A DNA stretch of 64,000 bases, taken from contig NZ_QJSW01000023.1 of NCBI RefSeq assembly GCF_003217495.1, positions 20,275 to 84,274 on the forward strand, read 5' to 3'. The stretch is from Paenibacillus barcinonensis. Lineage in GTDB: Bacteria; Bacillota; Bacilli; Paenibacillales; Paenibacillaceae. The position numbers and the translations under genes are program-made. Each line of letters starts with the position of its first letter. Position 1 is the first letter of the stretch. Shown in pieces: positions 43,729-53,252 of this stretch. Below the pieces are notes generated by a model that worked only from the letters and a program-made list of their open reading frames with translations, was not told the origin of the DNA and searched no databases.

Positions 43729-44376
43729 GGTTGTTCCATAAACCTCCCTAAAGTGGCAGTATGATCAATAGATGAAGAGTACCCAAGATGTTCCGTTTTG
43801 AGCTCGATCTGTATGTCTGTCTGCGAATACACAATTCCATCATTGTATCACAGCTCTCTGACTTTTTCATCTAAGGCGGCAGACCATGTTTTGCCTGTCG
43901 GGGGGCACACATTCAGCGCGTGGTTTTTCTCCTTTTAGGCCTGACCGCAGGGCTTGGCATCGTGAAGCGCCAAGTCCATTAACACCTTACCTTAGACTGG
44001 TATCCTCTCACTTTTTCAGGTGAGAATCAGATGCTGGGCCAATCACGTACGTAAGCAGAGCCAGAATAACGAAACTATAGCTCAGGTTTTTTACGGCATA
44101 TTTAATGAAGATGGTACGGTGAATGGATCGGTACCCGATTGATGTCCTAGCGGGCATATTGAACAGACGGGACTCCCCATTGTAGATGGAGTAGGGGCTG
44201 AGTTATAACCACAGGCTCATCATAGATCTGGCTGACGTCATGCCGCTTCAATATAAAACAGCACGGATCTGTCAGGGGACGACAGATCCGTGCTGTATGC
44301 TGTGTTCATCTATATTAAGCTCATGGGGGAGCGAATGGGAATGAGACTTGTTCGGGAACGCGTCCTTCTATGTTAA
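43729..44376. other. Gene-poor gap with a possible small membrane ORF remnant
   Basis: About 650 bases without a firm gene. On the minus strand, 44157 down to 44008 is an open frame of 49 residues (MPARTSIGYRSIHRTIFIKY, then a hydrophobic helix YSFVILALLTYVIG). It has a stop shortly upstream and no good ribosome site, and may be the end of a decayed membrane-protein gene. The rest shows no coding signal. A strong hairpin at 44258-44296 is listed separately. Confidence 0.3.
44254..44296 (-). terminator. Terminator of the DJ-1/PfpI gene
   Basis: ACAGCACGGATCTGTC (44258-44273) pairs perfectly, 16 bp, with GACAGATCCGTGCTGT (44281-44296). On the minus strand TTTTAT follows the stem. It lies 80 bases after the stop of the gene at 44377. 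Confidence 0.75.
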
Positions 44377-45060
44377 TTACAGCCCAAGCAATTCCTTGAC
44401 ACTCTCAGCTACGGCTTTGCTTGATTGTGGATTCTGACCTGTTACGACACGACCGTCTGTTGTCACGTAGGAGCTGAACGGAGAAGCCTTCACGTATTCA
44501 GAAGCACGTTCTCTCAGTGCGTCTTCAAGCAGGAATGGAACATATTTTGTTTGTTGTGCAAGTTCTTCTTCCTCGTTGGTGAAGCCGGACACTTTTTTGT
44601 CGTTAATGAGAAGCAGGCCGTTGGAGAGCTTCACATTTAGCAGCGCTGTTACACCGTGACAGACACCGGACACGACACCGCCTTTTTCATAAATATCACG
44701 AGAAAGCTCTTGTAGCTCCGCGTTGTCAGGGAAATCCCACATCGTACCGTGGCCGCCAGTGAAATAGATCGCATCATAGTCACTTGCGCTCACTTCGCTT
44801 GGTTTCAGGGTGTGTTTCAACTTATTCATGAAGGATTCATTCTCGTAATAGGCTTTGGTGCTTTCGTCCAGAGAATCTCCCAGGCTTTTTGGATCAAGCG
44901 GTACGTTGCCGCCGTTCGGACTGACCAGATCAACCTGTACATTCTCGTTATGGTCGAACTCTTCAATAAAGTGAGTGGCTTCACTCAGCCACAGTCCTGT
45001 AGGCTCATCCTTGGTTGCATATTTATCGACATTGGTTAAAACAACTAATATTTTTTTCAC
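44377..45060 (-). CDS. DJ-1/PfpI (Hsp31-like) class I glutamine amidotransferase-fold protein
   Basis: 227 residues. The nucleophile elbow is GVVSGVCHGVTALLNV, with Cys followed by His; the acidic residue lies in YDAIYFTGGHGTMWDFPDN. The length and the N-terminal TGLWLSEATHFIEEF place it in the Hsp31/YDR533C-like branch, which includes glyoxalase-III-like and protein-deglycase-like stress proteins. Upstream DNA (45061-45200) is AT-rich with an imperfect palindrome (AATTAA...TTAATT near 45110-45133), perhaps a repressor site. A role in dealing with reactive aldehydes is likely but not shown. Confidence 0.9.
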   Translation of the reverse strand: MKKILVVLTNVDKYATKDEPTGLWLSEATHFIEEFDHNENVQVDLVSPNGGNVPLDPKSLGDSLDESTKAYYENESFMNKLKHTLKPSEVSASDYDAIYFTGGHGTMWDFPDNAELQELSRDIYEKGGVVSGVCHGVTALLNVKLSNGLLLINDKKVSGFTNEEEELAQQTKYVPFLLEDALRERASEYVKASPFSSYVTTDGRVVTGQNPQSSKAVAESVKELLGL

Positions 45061-45354
45061 GGTAAAACCTCCTGTATATTGGCATGGATTATATGTAATA
45101 TATAAACCAAATTAAATTGTATAAAACTTAATTGTTATAAATATAACATGCTTGTTATTCAAAGTAAACTTTCTCGCTACATTTTAATTAACCAATCCAA
45201 GTAATCTAAATAATCTAAGTAATCACGAGCGAGCTGCATGAGTTTATTTAAAATTTAAAATAATAGATTTAAGTCCTGGTTCCTCTGGTATAATCATGTC
45301 GAATGATGTCAATCTTCACCAGATATCTTCTACATATGTCGGGAGGTCTATTCT

Positions 45355-45822
45355 ATGAAAAAGTCAATCAAGCTTCTCTCTTCAACAGTTGTTGCCGCGA
45401 TTGCAGCTGTATCGGTGGTTACTTCGGCATCTGCAGCAGGCAGTTATGCGATTCAACCGATTTCTTCGTTATCCAGTGTAGACATTTCTTCAACGGATAT
45501 TGAAACGGCGTTAATGATGGTTCAGCAGGAGCGCAGCAGATTGCTGGAAGCTCAGCTGCAATCACAGATTCAAGTGGTTCAGCAGCGCAATCAGCAAATT
45601 GCAGAGCTGAGTGCACAATTGCAAGCAGCACAGCAAAGAGGAGATCAAGTAGCGGTGCAGTCACTGAAAGGGCAGATTGATGCCCTCAGCAATTCGCAAC
45701 AAATGGATATGCTTCGTTTGCAATCTCTGTCTAACAAACGGAATGAAGCTTTTGATCTCATGACAAATTTCATAAAAAAAATGCAAGACTCCAGATCCTC
45801 CATCATTGGCAACATGCGTTAA
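45355..45822 (+). CDS. Small secreted coiled-coil protein, unknown function
   Basis: 155 residues. Signal peptide of about 27 residues (SSTVVAAIAAVSVVTSASAA), cleaved after ASA. Residues 50-150 are Gln-rich and helical with heptad spacing (LQSQIQVVQQRNQQIAELSA), predicting a coiled coil. I do not recognise a family. CGGGAGG lies ten bases before the ATG. Alone, with its own terminator. It may act at the cell envelope. Confidence 0.78.
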   Translation: MKKSIKLLSSTVVAAIAAVSVVTSASAAGSYAIQPISSLSSVDISSTDIETALMMVQQERSRLLEAQLQSQIQVVQQRNQQIAELSAQLQAAQQRGDQVAVQSLKGQIDALSNSQQMDMLRLQSLSNKRNEAFDLMTNFIKKMQDSRSSIIGNMR

Positions 45823-45891
45823 GCGATTGCTGCGGCAGTCTTTCAAGGCTGCCCGATCGTTTACAGGTTCATAACATAACGACATGAAATG

Positions 45892-45938
45892 AAAAGAGCG
45901 AAGCCGGAAGTAACCTTCCTAAGCTTCGCTCTTTTTTT
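45892..45938. terminator. Bidirectional terminator between convergent genes
   Basis: AAAAGAGCGAAGC (45892-45904) pairs with GCTTCGCTCTTTT (from 45923), followed by more T. Serves the secreted protein gene and the SNF2 gene. Confidence 0.88.
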
Positions 45939-45956
45939 GTAGTGTATTTTAATCGT

Positions 45957-48900
45957 TTAACCAGACCAGTCTCTGCGCCGGGTGAACAGATCCTTGAGCT
46001 CATCCGTGGACAGCTCTGTAATCCAGTTCTCCGAACTGGTAATGATGTTGTCGCTTAACTGCTGCTTGCTCTCCAGCATCTCGTCGATTCGTTCTTCCAG
46101 AGTGCCGAGAGAGATGAACTTGTGTACCTGCACATCCTTGGTCTGACCCATCCGGTAAGCCCGGTCAGTCGCCTGATTCTCCACCGCAGGGTTCCACCAG
46201 CGGTCGAAATGGAAGACGTGATTGGCCGCCGTTAGATTCAGTCCTACGCCACCGGCTTTAATCGACAGAATGAAGACCGAAGGCTGTTTGTCCGCAGGCA
46301 GACTGCGAGACTGGAATTCCTCGATCATACGGTCCCGTGCAGTCTTGGATGTACCCCCATGCAGATACAATACAGGCTCCTGCAATTCCTGCCGCAGCAC
46401 TTGCTGAAGCATCTGACCCATGCCGATGTATTGGGTGAAAATAAGGCAGCGCTCGCCCTCATCTCTCAGCTCGCGAACAAGCTCCATCAAGCGCTCCAGC
46501 TTGGCTGAACGGCTGATGAGCATCGCCATATCCTGCGGGCTGTACACGTCGTAGACCGAAGTTGCCGGGTCATCTGCGGGCAGTTCCTCCGGCAGGGTTT
46601 CCTTGGTCAGCAGCAGCGGATGATCACACAGCTGCTTCAATTGGGTTAACGCGGATAGAATCGCGCCTTTGCGCTTGATGCCTTCGAGTTCTTTCATTTT
46701 GTCCATTAGCGCTTGCACTGATTGGTCATATAATGCGCTTTGTTCACCCGTGAGGTGAATATAGGTTTTCATTTCATTTTTGTCCGGCAGATCGAGCTGA
46801 ATATTCGGGTCCTTTTTCTTACGGCGGAGCATGAAGGGCTTCACCAGTTGCTGAAGATCCTGCATGCGCTGTTCGTCCTTATCCTTCTCAATAGCGCTGA
46901 TAAAGCGGGTCTGGAAGGCACGAGCGCTGCCCAGGTAACCGGGATTGATAAAGTCATAGATGGACCATAGCTCGGCTAACCGATTCTCAATCGGCGTGCC
47001 TGTGAGCGCAATTCGGTGTTTCGCCGGGAAGCTGCGTACAGCCATCGACTGTTTCGTTTGAGCGTTTTTGATATTCTGCGCTTCATCCAGACAGATCGCA
47101 GACCATGTGTAGTTTTCGAGTAACTCCTGATCCAGTGTAGCCGTGGCATAGGAGGTAATGATAATATCCGACTGCGCAGCTTGCTCCTGAAAATCCTCCC
47201 CATGTAACCGCCGTGAGCCATAGTGCAGACTCACCCGAATGGATGGGGCGAAGCGGCTGATCTCCTTCTGCCAGTTACCCAGTACCGATGTTGGGCAGAT
47301 GAGAAGTGCCGGTGCTTGTCCGGGCAAGCGGGGCTCATGCTCCTTGATGTGCAGTAAATACGTAATAAACTGAATGGTTTTACCAAGCCCCATATCGTCA
47401 GCAAGACAAGCTCCCAGACCGAATCTGCGCAGAAATCCAAGCCAGGCAAAGCCCTCCTTCTGATAGGAACGCAGCTCTGCATGAAGTCCATCGGGAACAG
47501 GCAGGGAAGGGGCGCCGCCTTGGCCGCCTCCGAGCTGGGCAATGACCCGGTTCAGATGTTCGTTTAACTCTACTTCAAGCCGAATACTCTCGCTGGTCTG
47601 AGCTTGGGGCTGCTCCTCTTCCGCCTGCTGTCCTTCTTTCCACTTCTGCTTGGCATATTCCCGCTGTTCATTGTGAAGCAGATGCAGGTGCAGAATATCC
47701 TGAAACGAGAGTCCCTGCTCCTGATCTATACCGCCCATGGCTCTCTTGATCTGCTCCAGCAGATCGGGGTCGAGCGGCACCCACTCGCCGCGGAAGCGAA
47801 CCAGTCGTTCGTTACGGGCCACAAGATCCGCGAATTCTTCTTCGCTGAGATCGGTATCTCCAATGGCGATGCGCCAGTCAAAATGAATAATGGAGTCCAG
47901 CCCAAAGAACGACTGGCCTCGCTCACTGCCTTCCTCCGGTTTTACCTTGGCGCGCAGCTTCGGTTTTTTCTTGCGCGCAGCTTCCCACCAGCCCGGCAGC
48001 AGCACCTGCCAGCCCGATGCCAGCAAGCGGCCGCTCTCCTGGGTCAGGAACTGCCAGGCCTGACGGTCATCCAGCGGATCACTCAGAATATCTCGTCTGC
48101 CGCTGATGGAGCCACCGAGACGTGGCAGTTGTGCGCGTAACTGGTCCAGCCAGCCGGCCGAGCGATCCACAATAAATGGCGTCCAGCCGTCGGGCCATTC
48201 GCCTTCCAGCCTTCCGCGTGAATCGAGCATCACGGGCACAAGCACAGCGGCGTCCAGTTTGTTCTGCAGCACGAGCCGCAGGCGCCAAGACGGTTCATCG
48301 TCATCTGGCTCCTGCAATTGCAGCATCGGTCGGAACGGTGCGGCATCGGCCTTCCAGCCGATGGAGACCAGCCATGCACGAGCATCAAGGCCCGTTGTGC
48401 GCGGCAGCACCCCGCGCTCAGGAAAGAGCTGCGGGAACTCACGCCGCAGATCGGTGGCCGCTTCCTCCGAGCTGTACCATTGCTGGAATACAGCGGCGGA
48501 ATAGGCAGCGCCAAGTCCTTCGGCATAGCTCTCATCCGTTTGCTGGAAAGCTTGATGCAGTGCAGCCAGGTCATGCTTTTTCAAGCTATCGGCGTCCCAG
48601 CTCCATTGTAGTTGTCCGTTGCGGTAGGCCTCGAAGCTGGGCACATACTTCCGATCCTCGATGGAAGCAGTCAGCATGGGCGACAGCTGAATCAGATACA
48701 TGGCCTGCTCGTCCCATTTCCATTCAATATGAGTCAAGGTGTTCATTGCTGCAAAGAAAGGAATGACTTCTTCTGCGGGCAGTACAACCAGCTCAATCTC
48801 TTCAACCTGCCGGATTTCCAGCTCCGTACCGTAGAAGGACGGAACATGCCAGGCGAAGAGACGCTGCTTCAGTGACTGACCAGAGACAAAGTGATGTGTA

Positions 48901-48989
48901 TTCAGGGCACCGTAAAACAAGGCGTCACCATATCCGGTCAACGCAACATGTACCTCAATCGTTTCTGTATAGGGATGTAGTAGACTCAT
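45957..48989 (-). CDS. SNF2/RapA-family DEAD-box helicase
   Basis: 1,010 residues. About 440 N-terminal residues form the SNF2-associated region found in Bacillota proteins. The motor follows: motif I LADDMGLGKTIQFITYLL (near 530), motif II CLDEAQNIKN (near 635), motif III LTGTPIENRLAELW, then the C-terminal helicase lobe with FILSIKAGGVGLNLTAANHV and TDRAYRMGQTKDVQVHKFI. These are double-stranded DNA translocases or remodellers. Its start overlaps the stop of the SWIM protein gene by four bases, so the two are made together. Confidence 0.93.
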   Translation of the reverse strand: MSLLHPYTETIEVHVALTGYGDALFYGALNTHHFVSGQSLKQRLFAWHVPSFYGTELEIRQVEEIELVVLPAEEVIPFFAAMNTLTHIEWKWDEQAMYLIQLSPMLTASIEDRKYVPSFEAYRNGQLQWSWDADSLKKHDLAALHQAFQQTDESYAEGLGAAYSAAVFQQWYSSEEAATDLRREFPQLFPERGVLPRTTGLDARAWLVSIGWKADAAPFRPMLQLQEPDDDEPSWRLRLVLQNKLDAAVLVPVMLDSRGRLEGEWPDGWTPFIVDRSAGWLDQLRAQLPRLGGSISGRRDILSDPLDDRQAWQFLTQESGRLLASGWQVLLPGWWEAARKKKPKLRAKVKPEEGSERGQSFFGLDSIIHFDWRIAIGDTDLSEEEFADLVARNERLVRFRGEWVPLDPDLLEQIKRAMGGIDQEQGLSFQDILHLHLLHNEQREYAKQKWKEGQQAEEEQPQAQTSESIRLEVELNEHLNRVIAQLGGGQGGAPSLPVPDGLHAELRSYQKEGFAWLGFLRRFGLGACLADDMGLGKTIQFITYLLHIKEHEPRLPGQAPALLICPTSVLGNWQKEISRFAPSIRVSLHYGSRRLHGEDFQEQAAQSDIIITSYATATLDQELLENYTWSAICLDEAQNIKNAQTKQSMAVRSFPAKHRIALTGTPIENRLAELWSIYDFINPGYLGSARAFQTRFISAIEKDKDEQRMQDLQQLVKPFMLRRKKKDPNIQLDLPDKNEMKTYIHLTGEQSALYDQSVQALMDKMKELEGIKRKGAILSALTQLKQLCDHPLLLTKETLPEELPADDPATSVYDVYSPQDMAMLISRSAKLERLMELVRELRDEGERCLIFTQYIGMGQMLQQVLRQELQEPVLYLHGGTSKTARDRMIEEFQSRSLPADKQPSVFILSIKAGGVGLNLTAANHVFHFDRWWNPAVENQATDRAYRMGQTKDVQVHKFISLGTLEERIDEMLESKQQLSDNIITSSENWITELSTDELKDLFTRRRDWSG

Positions 48990-50818
48990 GGAATCAGCTT
49001 ACCTTTCCGAAGCTCCTCCTGCAGGGCGCGTAAACGGCTGTTGCGGACAGCGATGGTTGTGATGAAGTGCTCCCACTGCTCATCATGCTTCAATTTTTTA
49101 TAGATTTTGGACAGTCGTTTCAGCAGCTTGACTGCGGCTTTGTAACCGTCCCTGTTTTTATGACCAATATAGCGCTCCACCGCCTGATGATAGAATGGCA
49201 GCAGCAACTCAGGTGCCTCCTTCTCGATCGGCTGTAATACTGCAACGCGGAATTCAAGCGGCTCGGTACCTGTACTGAGCTGAAAATCAATCCACCTGCG
49301 CCATTGCGCTCGCGAATGCATAGCATCCTCATAAGCAGGGCGAGAGTGAGGAAGCATGCTGACCAGCGTGTCCCACATGCGATGCTCCGACTCCGGTACA
49401 TGCTGGATTGCGATATTCCACAGCTGCATGTAGTCCTGTAGCGGGGTGCTGCGCCGATTCGTCAGCATCGGGCCGAGCTGCACCAGCCATTCGACTAAGC
49501 GCGTCCATTCAGCTGCATCGACCAGTATGTGCAGGAATTGAAGCAGATGCTCAGGAGGAATGCCGTATGCTGTGCTGCCATGTACAAGCTTTTGCCATGC
49601 CGCTGTATCCTGCTTCAAATGGTAGTGCATCCAGCCTTGAGCCAGAACAAGCGGCAGCGGAAGGGTGACTTTACTGACAGCTCTCTGTCCGTTAAGCATC
49701 CGCTCCTTCGCTTGCTTCGCGGCATCTTCCTCGATGCTATTCAGGGCCCCCAGCTCGGTCTGCAGCAGATCCGATTTCCCCTGAAGCTGCGGTACAATCC
49801 AGTTCAGCCATAGCTTGCTGTATACTGGCGTAAAAAACATCATGTTTGCTGTCTCGGGCATCATTTCTTTTCGCAAATAACCTGCCGTCTCTCCCAGTCT
49901 TGCCTGAAACTGCTCCAGTGCCATACCTTGGAGACCAGCACAATCAAGCGGCTGGAGCAGCAGTGCTTCGAGACTCTTCTGAAGTGTGTCCACGGCCAGC
50001 TGGGCCGGGTAACTTAAATACACGGGTGTATTTGTGATGGAATTACGTGCGGGCGGAATGCAGTACCGCATGAGGTAAAGCAGAACCTGCAGCTCAAACA
50101 GCTGGTCCATGGCCGTGGACAGCTTGGGCTTAATAGCATACAGCTCATCGGAAGCCTCCTGAATGTAAGCCGTGGTTGCCGTACCTGTTCCCAGCCGCCG
50201 GAGACTGTCACGAAACAGCTCATGCCATTCCGGTATGCTCATTCCGGCCAGTTCTGATGCCTGTTCTTTAATCTCGCTGTACTGGCGGCCGTCAGAAGCA
50301 TCATGGTCCTTGCCAGTCGGCTCGCCATCCGAGGCACCGCCAAAACGATAGGCTCTCCCGGAGGAGGCCATGGTCACAGGTTTAGCGACTTGCTTTAGGG
50401 AAGTAGTGGCATGTGCATTCACAAGTGCAGGGACAGGGCGTCCCTGCTGCTCCGCGTAACTCATCAGTACAGCAGCCATATGTTTGCATGGCGTGTTAAC
50501 AGGACAGGTACAACGGCTGGTAGACAAGGCCTCCATGTACAACACAACCGTATAAGCTTCAGTTCCCTGCACCTCGGCCGTAATCGTCCCAGCTTCGTAA
50601 GAGTCTGATTCTGTAAGACTCCGAGTATGATCGTAGATTGCCGAAGTATCATGATGTTTGGTCTGACGGTTACTGAAGAATAATGGTCCAACACGTTTCT
50701 GTTTATAATATTGGAATCCGCGCATGATGGTCAGGTTGTTATACAGCTCTGCAACCTTATGAATCAATGCGTTCCACTGCGCGTCATCCATTTTCCATTC
50801 GTCGGGTATGTTCATCAT
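48986..50818 (-). CDS. SWIM zinc-finger protein, partner of the SNF2 helicase
   Basis: About 610 residues. A SWIM motif, CTCPVNTPCKH (CxC...CxH), lies near residues 100-115. The rest is helical, rich in Leu and Trp, with no other domain I can name. The ATG at 50818 (or 50815) follows AGGAG; the frame's first ATG at 50839 lacks a site. SWIM fingers mediate DNA or protein contacts. The overlapping SNF2 gene downstream makes this a two-component DNA-handling unit, a gene pair that recurs in Bacillota. Role unknown. Confidence 0.87.
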   Translation of the reverse strand: MMNIPDEWKMDDAQWNALIHKVAELYNNLTIMRGFQYYKQKRVGPLFFSNRQTKHHDTSAIYDHTRSLTESDSYEAGTITAEVQGTEAYTVVLYMEALSTSRCTCPVNTPCKHMAAVLMSYAEQQGRPVPALVNAHATTSLKQVAKPVTMASSGRAYRFGGASDGEPTGKDHDASDGRQYSEIKEQASELAGMSIPEWHELFRDSLRRLGTGTATTAYIQEASDELYAIKPKLSTAMDQLFELQVLLYLMRYCIPPARNSITNTPVYLSYPAQLAVDTLQKSLEALLLQPLDCAGLQGMALEQFQARLGETAGYLRKEMMPETANMMFFTPVYSKLWLNWIVPQLQGKSDLLQTELGALNSIEEDAAKQAKERMLNGQRAVSKVTLPLPLVLAQGWMHYHLKQDTAAWQKLVHGSTAYGIPPEHLLQFLHILVDAAEWTRLVEWLVQLGPMLTNRRSTPLQDYMQLWNIAIQHVPESEHRMWDTLVSMLPHSRPAYEDAMHSRAQWRRWIDFQLSTGTEPLEFRVAVLQPIEKEAPELLLPFYHQAVERYIGHKNRDGYKAAVKLLKRLSKIYKKLKHDEQWEHFITTIAVRNSRLRALQEELRKGKLIP

Positions 50819-51048
50819 TCCATCTCCTGGGGTAAACATGGGTTATCTAGGGACAAGGGTGACATGTGCCACGTCCATGCCTAGAGTATCAATGATTCTA
50901 TCATATCAGTTCTGGAGCTGCTCGTGCAGATATGCAGGAATAGTTCATTTTGTGTATGCTTATCATATGTATTCCTTTTGAGAGCAATGCAGGGAGCAAG
51001 GCGGCCAGAGGATGTGGTCAGATTATATTAGAGCAGGAGAGAGACATC

Positions 51049-51867
51049 GTGAAGATCCTTACATTAAATGTCCATGCCTGGGCAGAAGAAGATCAATTGA
51101 ACAAAATCAGCCAGTTGGCGGACTTTATCAATAAACATCAGTTTGACGTTATTTCCATGCAGGAGGTTAACCAGTCTATTGAGGAGTGCGCTCTGTCTGA
51201 GGAAGCATTGAAGACATATCTACCCACGGATGCGGACGCTGTGATTAAAAAAGATAACTACGCCCATGTCCTGCTGCAGCAGTTGACCGAGACTTATTAT
51301 TGGACATGGGTTCCAACACATATCGGGTTTCGCACATATGATGAAGGACTGGCGATTCTAAGCCGGACGCCGATTACATGTTCATTTGAGGAATACGTGT
51401 CCCACCTGCGGGATTACAACAATTACCGTACACGTAAAATCGTAGGCATCGAGACGGCGGTATCAGGTGAAACAGCATGGTTCGTTAATGGACATTTTAA
51501 TTGGTGGGATGATGCGCAGGAACCTTTTAAGGGCCAGTGGGATCTGACGGAGAGCAAGCTTGCAGCTTACATGCATCAGCCTTTATATCTCATGGGCGAT
51601 TTTAACAACGTCGCTGAGATTCGCGGAGAGGGCTATGATTACATGATGGAGCATGGCTGGAATGATCTGTACACGACAGCGAAGCAAAAGGATGACGGAG
51701 CCACCGTTGTCAAAGCGATCGCTGGGTGGGCCAACAATGAACGTCCGCTGCGAATTGATTATATTTTCTCGAATCGTCCGGTACAAGCCCAGTCTTCCAC
51801 AGTGGTGCTTAATGGCAAGAACGGCCCTGTTGTGTCTGATCACTTCGGAGTTGCAGTTGAACTCTGA
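51049..51867 (+). CDS. Endonuclease/exonuclease/phosphatase (EEP) family hydrolase
   Basis: 272 residues with the DNase I-like fold. Metal and catalytic motifs are FDVISMQEVNQS (Glu), TWFVNGHFNWWDDAQ-like AWFVNGHFNWWDD (Asn/His), YLMGDFNNVAE (Asp, Asn), RIDYIFSNRP (Asp) and VVSDHFGVAVEL (Asp-His) at the end. The frame runs back to 50950, but the GTG at 51049 lies eight bases after AGGAG and starts the conserved KILTLNVHAW. No signal peptide. The substrate (nucleic acid, phospholipid or sugar phosphate) cannot be told. Confidence 0.88.
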   Translation: MKILTLNVHAWAEEDQLNKISQLADFINKHQFDVISMQEVNQSIEECALSEEALKTYLPTDADAVIKKDNYAHVLLQQLTETYYWTWVPTHIGFRTYDEGLAILSRTPITCSFEEYVSHLRDYNNYRTRKIVGIETAVSGETAWFVNGHFNWWDDAQEPFKGQWDLTESKLAAYMHQPLYLMGDFNNVAEIRGEGYDYMMEHGWNDLYTTAKQKDDGATVVKAIAGWANNERPLRIDYIFSNRPVQAQSSTVVLNGKNGPVVSDHFGVAVEL

Positions 51868-51928
51868 TGTTACTAATTTTGATATGCAGGCGCAGTTTGG
51901 CTTGAGAGCTGTTAGCTTGCTTGAAAAT

Positions 51929-51978
51929 AAGAAGCCTCCGTTCATTTTCTTGATAGGGAAAACGAACAGAGGCTTCTT
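51929..51978. terminator. Bidirectional terminator between EEP and chemoreceptor-like genes
   Basis: AAGAAGCCTC-CGTTC pairs with GAACAGAGGCTTCTT, with one or two bulges and a longer inner stem. Confidence 0.7.
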
Positions 51979-52047
51979 CATGCTGTACTGCATTCATATC
52001 GTATGTACATCGTGATGGCTAGTATGGACTTTTTTGATAAAGAGAAA

Positions 52048-52875
52048 TTACTCAAGTGCCAGCATTTGCTGCACAAAGGTTTTCAGGTTGGTACTGGTCT
52101 CACCGAGTTGCTCGATACTCTGCATAAATTCGCTCACAAGCTTGGCCTGATCTACCGTAGCTGTTGTGATCTGTCCAATCTCCTGCTCCATATGTTTCAT
52201 GGAATCCTGCACGCTTCCCAGCGAGGTTTCGATATCTGATGCAGCCTGTTTGGTATGATCGGAGAGCTTGCGAACCTCGCTGGCGACTACGCCGAATCCG
52301 GCTCCCTGCTCTCCGACACGAGCGGCCTCAATCATGGCATTCAAACCAAGCAGGTTCGTTTGCTCAGATACCTCGCGAATAACGTTCGTTACTTTGGTAA
52401 CGTTCACAGAGTTCTCGGAGGCCTTTTTCGAATTTCGCAAAATTTCCTCCGAGGTTGCTGACAGTTGCTCTGAATGAGCTGCAATTTGTTGAATGCCGCC
52501 AACGAGAGCATTAATGGTTGTTTCATTTTCGTTGATCAGTGTTTCCAGTTTCAGGTGATTATCAAGAGCATAGTTAACCCCCAGAATACCGACAACTTGC
52601 CCGTTCTGCTTCAAAGGGATAAGAATGGAATCAAAGGGTCTACCCTGAAGATCACCTGGCATCCGTACAATGGTGCGCGAGTCCTTGTTCGTCAGCATTT
52701 TGAAATCTTTATAGTCATTATGCAGCTCGTCTCCAGCTTTTACACCGATATTCAGACTTTTCGCTTCGGAGAAATATAATACCTTTTCATGGTCATTAAT
52801 AGAGATGGAGATATCATCGCGGAACATCTGACTGACAAATGGCATTGCATGGACCAGAGCTTCAAGTGTATTCAA
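52048..52875 (-). CDS. Soluble methyl-accepting chemotaxis-like signal transducer
   Basis: 275 residues with no membrane helix. Residues 1-115 resemble a small-molecule sensor of PAS/GAF-like fold (DSILIPLKQNGQVVGILGVN). Residues 130-275 are a short MCP signalling hairpin whose tip is EVSEQTNLLGLNAMIEAARV, followed by GFGVVASEVRKLSDHTKQAA. Too short for a normal receptor, so it would signal from the cytoplasm. The start codon is TTG at 52875 with GGAAGGA before it. No che genes are nearby. Confidence 0.87.
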   Translation of the reverse strand: MNTLEALVHAMPFVSQMFRDDISISINDHEKVLYFSEAKSLNIGVKAGDELHNDYKDFKMLTNKDSRTIVRMPGDLQGRPFDSILIPLKQNGQVVGILGVNYALDNHLKLETLINENETTINALVGGIQQIAAHSEQLSATSEEILRNSKKASENSVNVTKVTNVIREVSEQTNLLGLNAMIEAARVGEQGAGFGVVASEVRKLSDHTKQAASDIETSLGSVQDSMKHMEQEIGQITTATVDQAKLVSEFMQSIEQLGETSTNLKTFVQQMLALE

Positions 52876-53252
52876 TAGGTATCTTTCCTTCCGATATGAG
52901 ATGGGATAATCAGGAGTTATATGTATGTTTATCGGCGCTATTTCTTAAAATGCTTAAACAAATATTGTAAGATGGGGAAGGGCATTATTGTAAATGCTAG
53001 GCAAATAACAAACTTGGGTGTAAGCGCAAACAAAAATCTGTAGCCACCATGAGTCATGTCAGTTATACTAAGGATATTCATTCAGAGTTGTTTATCAAAG
53101 TAAAGTGACAACACCTTCCCGTTCAAGGGAGAATCCTACCGAGGTTAAGCGCTATATCTAATTAAAATGAGACAAAAGATTGTCGTCCTGTATATAGGCA
53201 TGATTTTAAAAAAATTCAAAGTGTATTCCAACATGAGAGGGATGTGGCATTC
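52876..53252. other. Gap upstream of the GH105 gene
   Basis: About 375 bases with no credible gene on either strand. It holds the promoters of the divergent chemoreceptor-like and GH105 genes, but I see no clean -35/-10 pair. The 11-mer AATATTGTAAG at 52961-52971 also occurs at 55703-55713 in front of the transporter genes. Confidence 0.5.

Noticed and set aside
47604..48140. A 178-codon plus-strand frame inside the SNF2 gene with a hydrophobic start
   Set aside because: Antisense to the helicase; the hydrophobic run is the reverse complement of a Lys/Glu/Gln-rich stretch.
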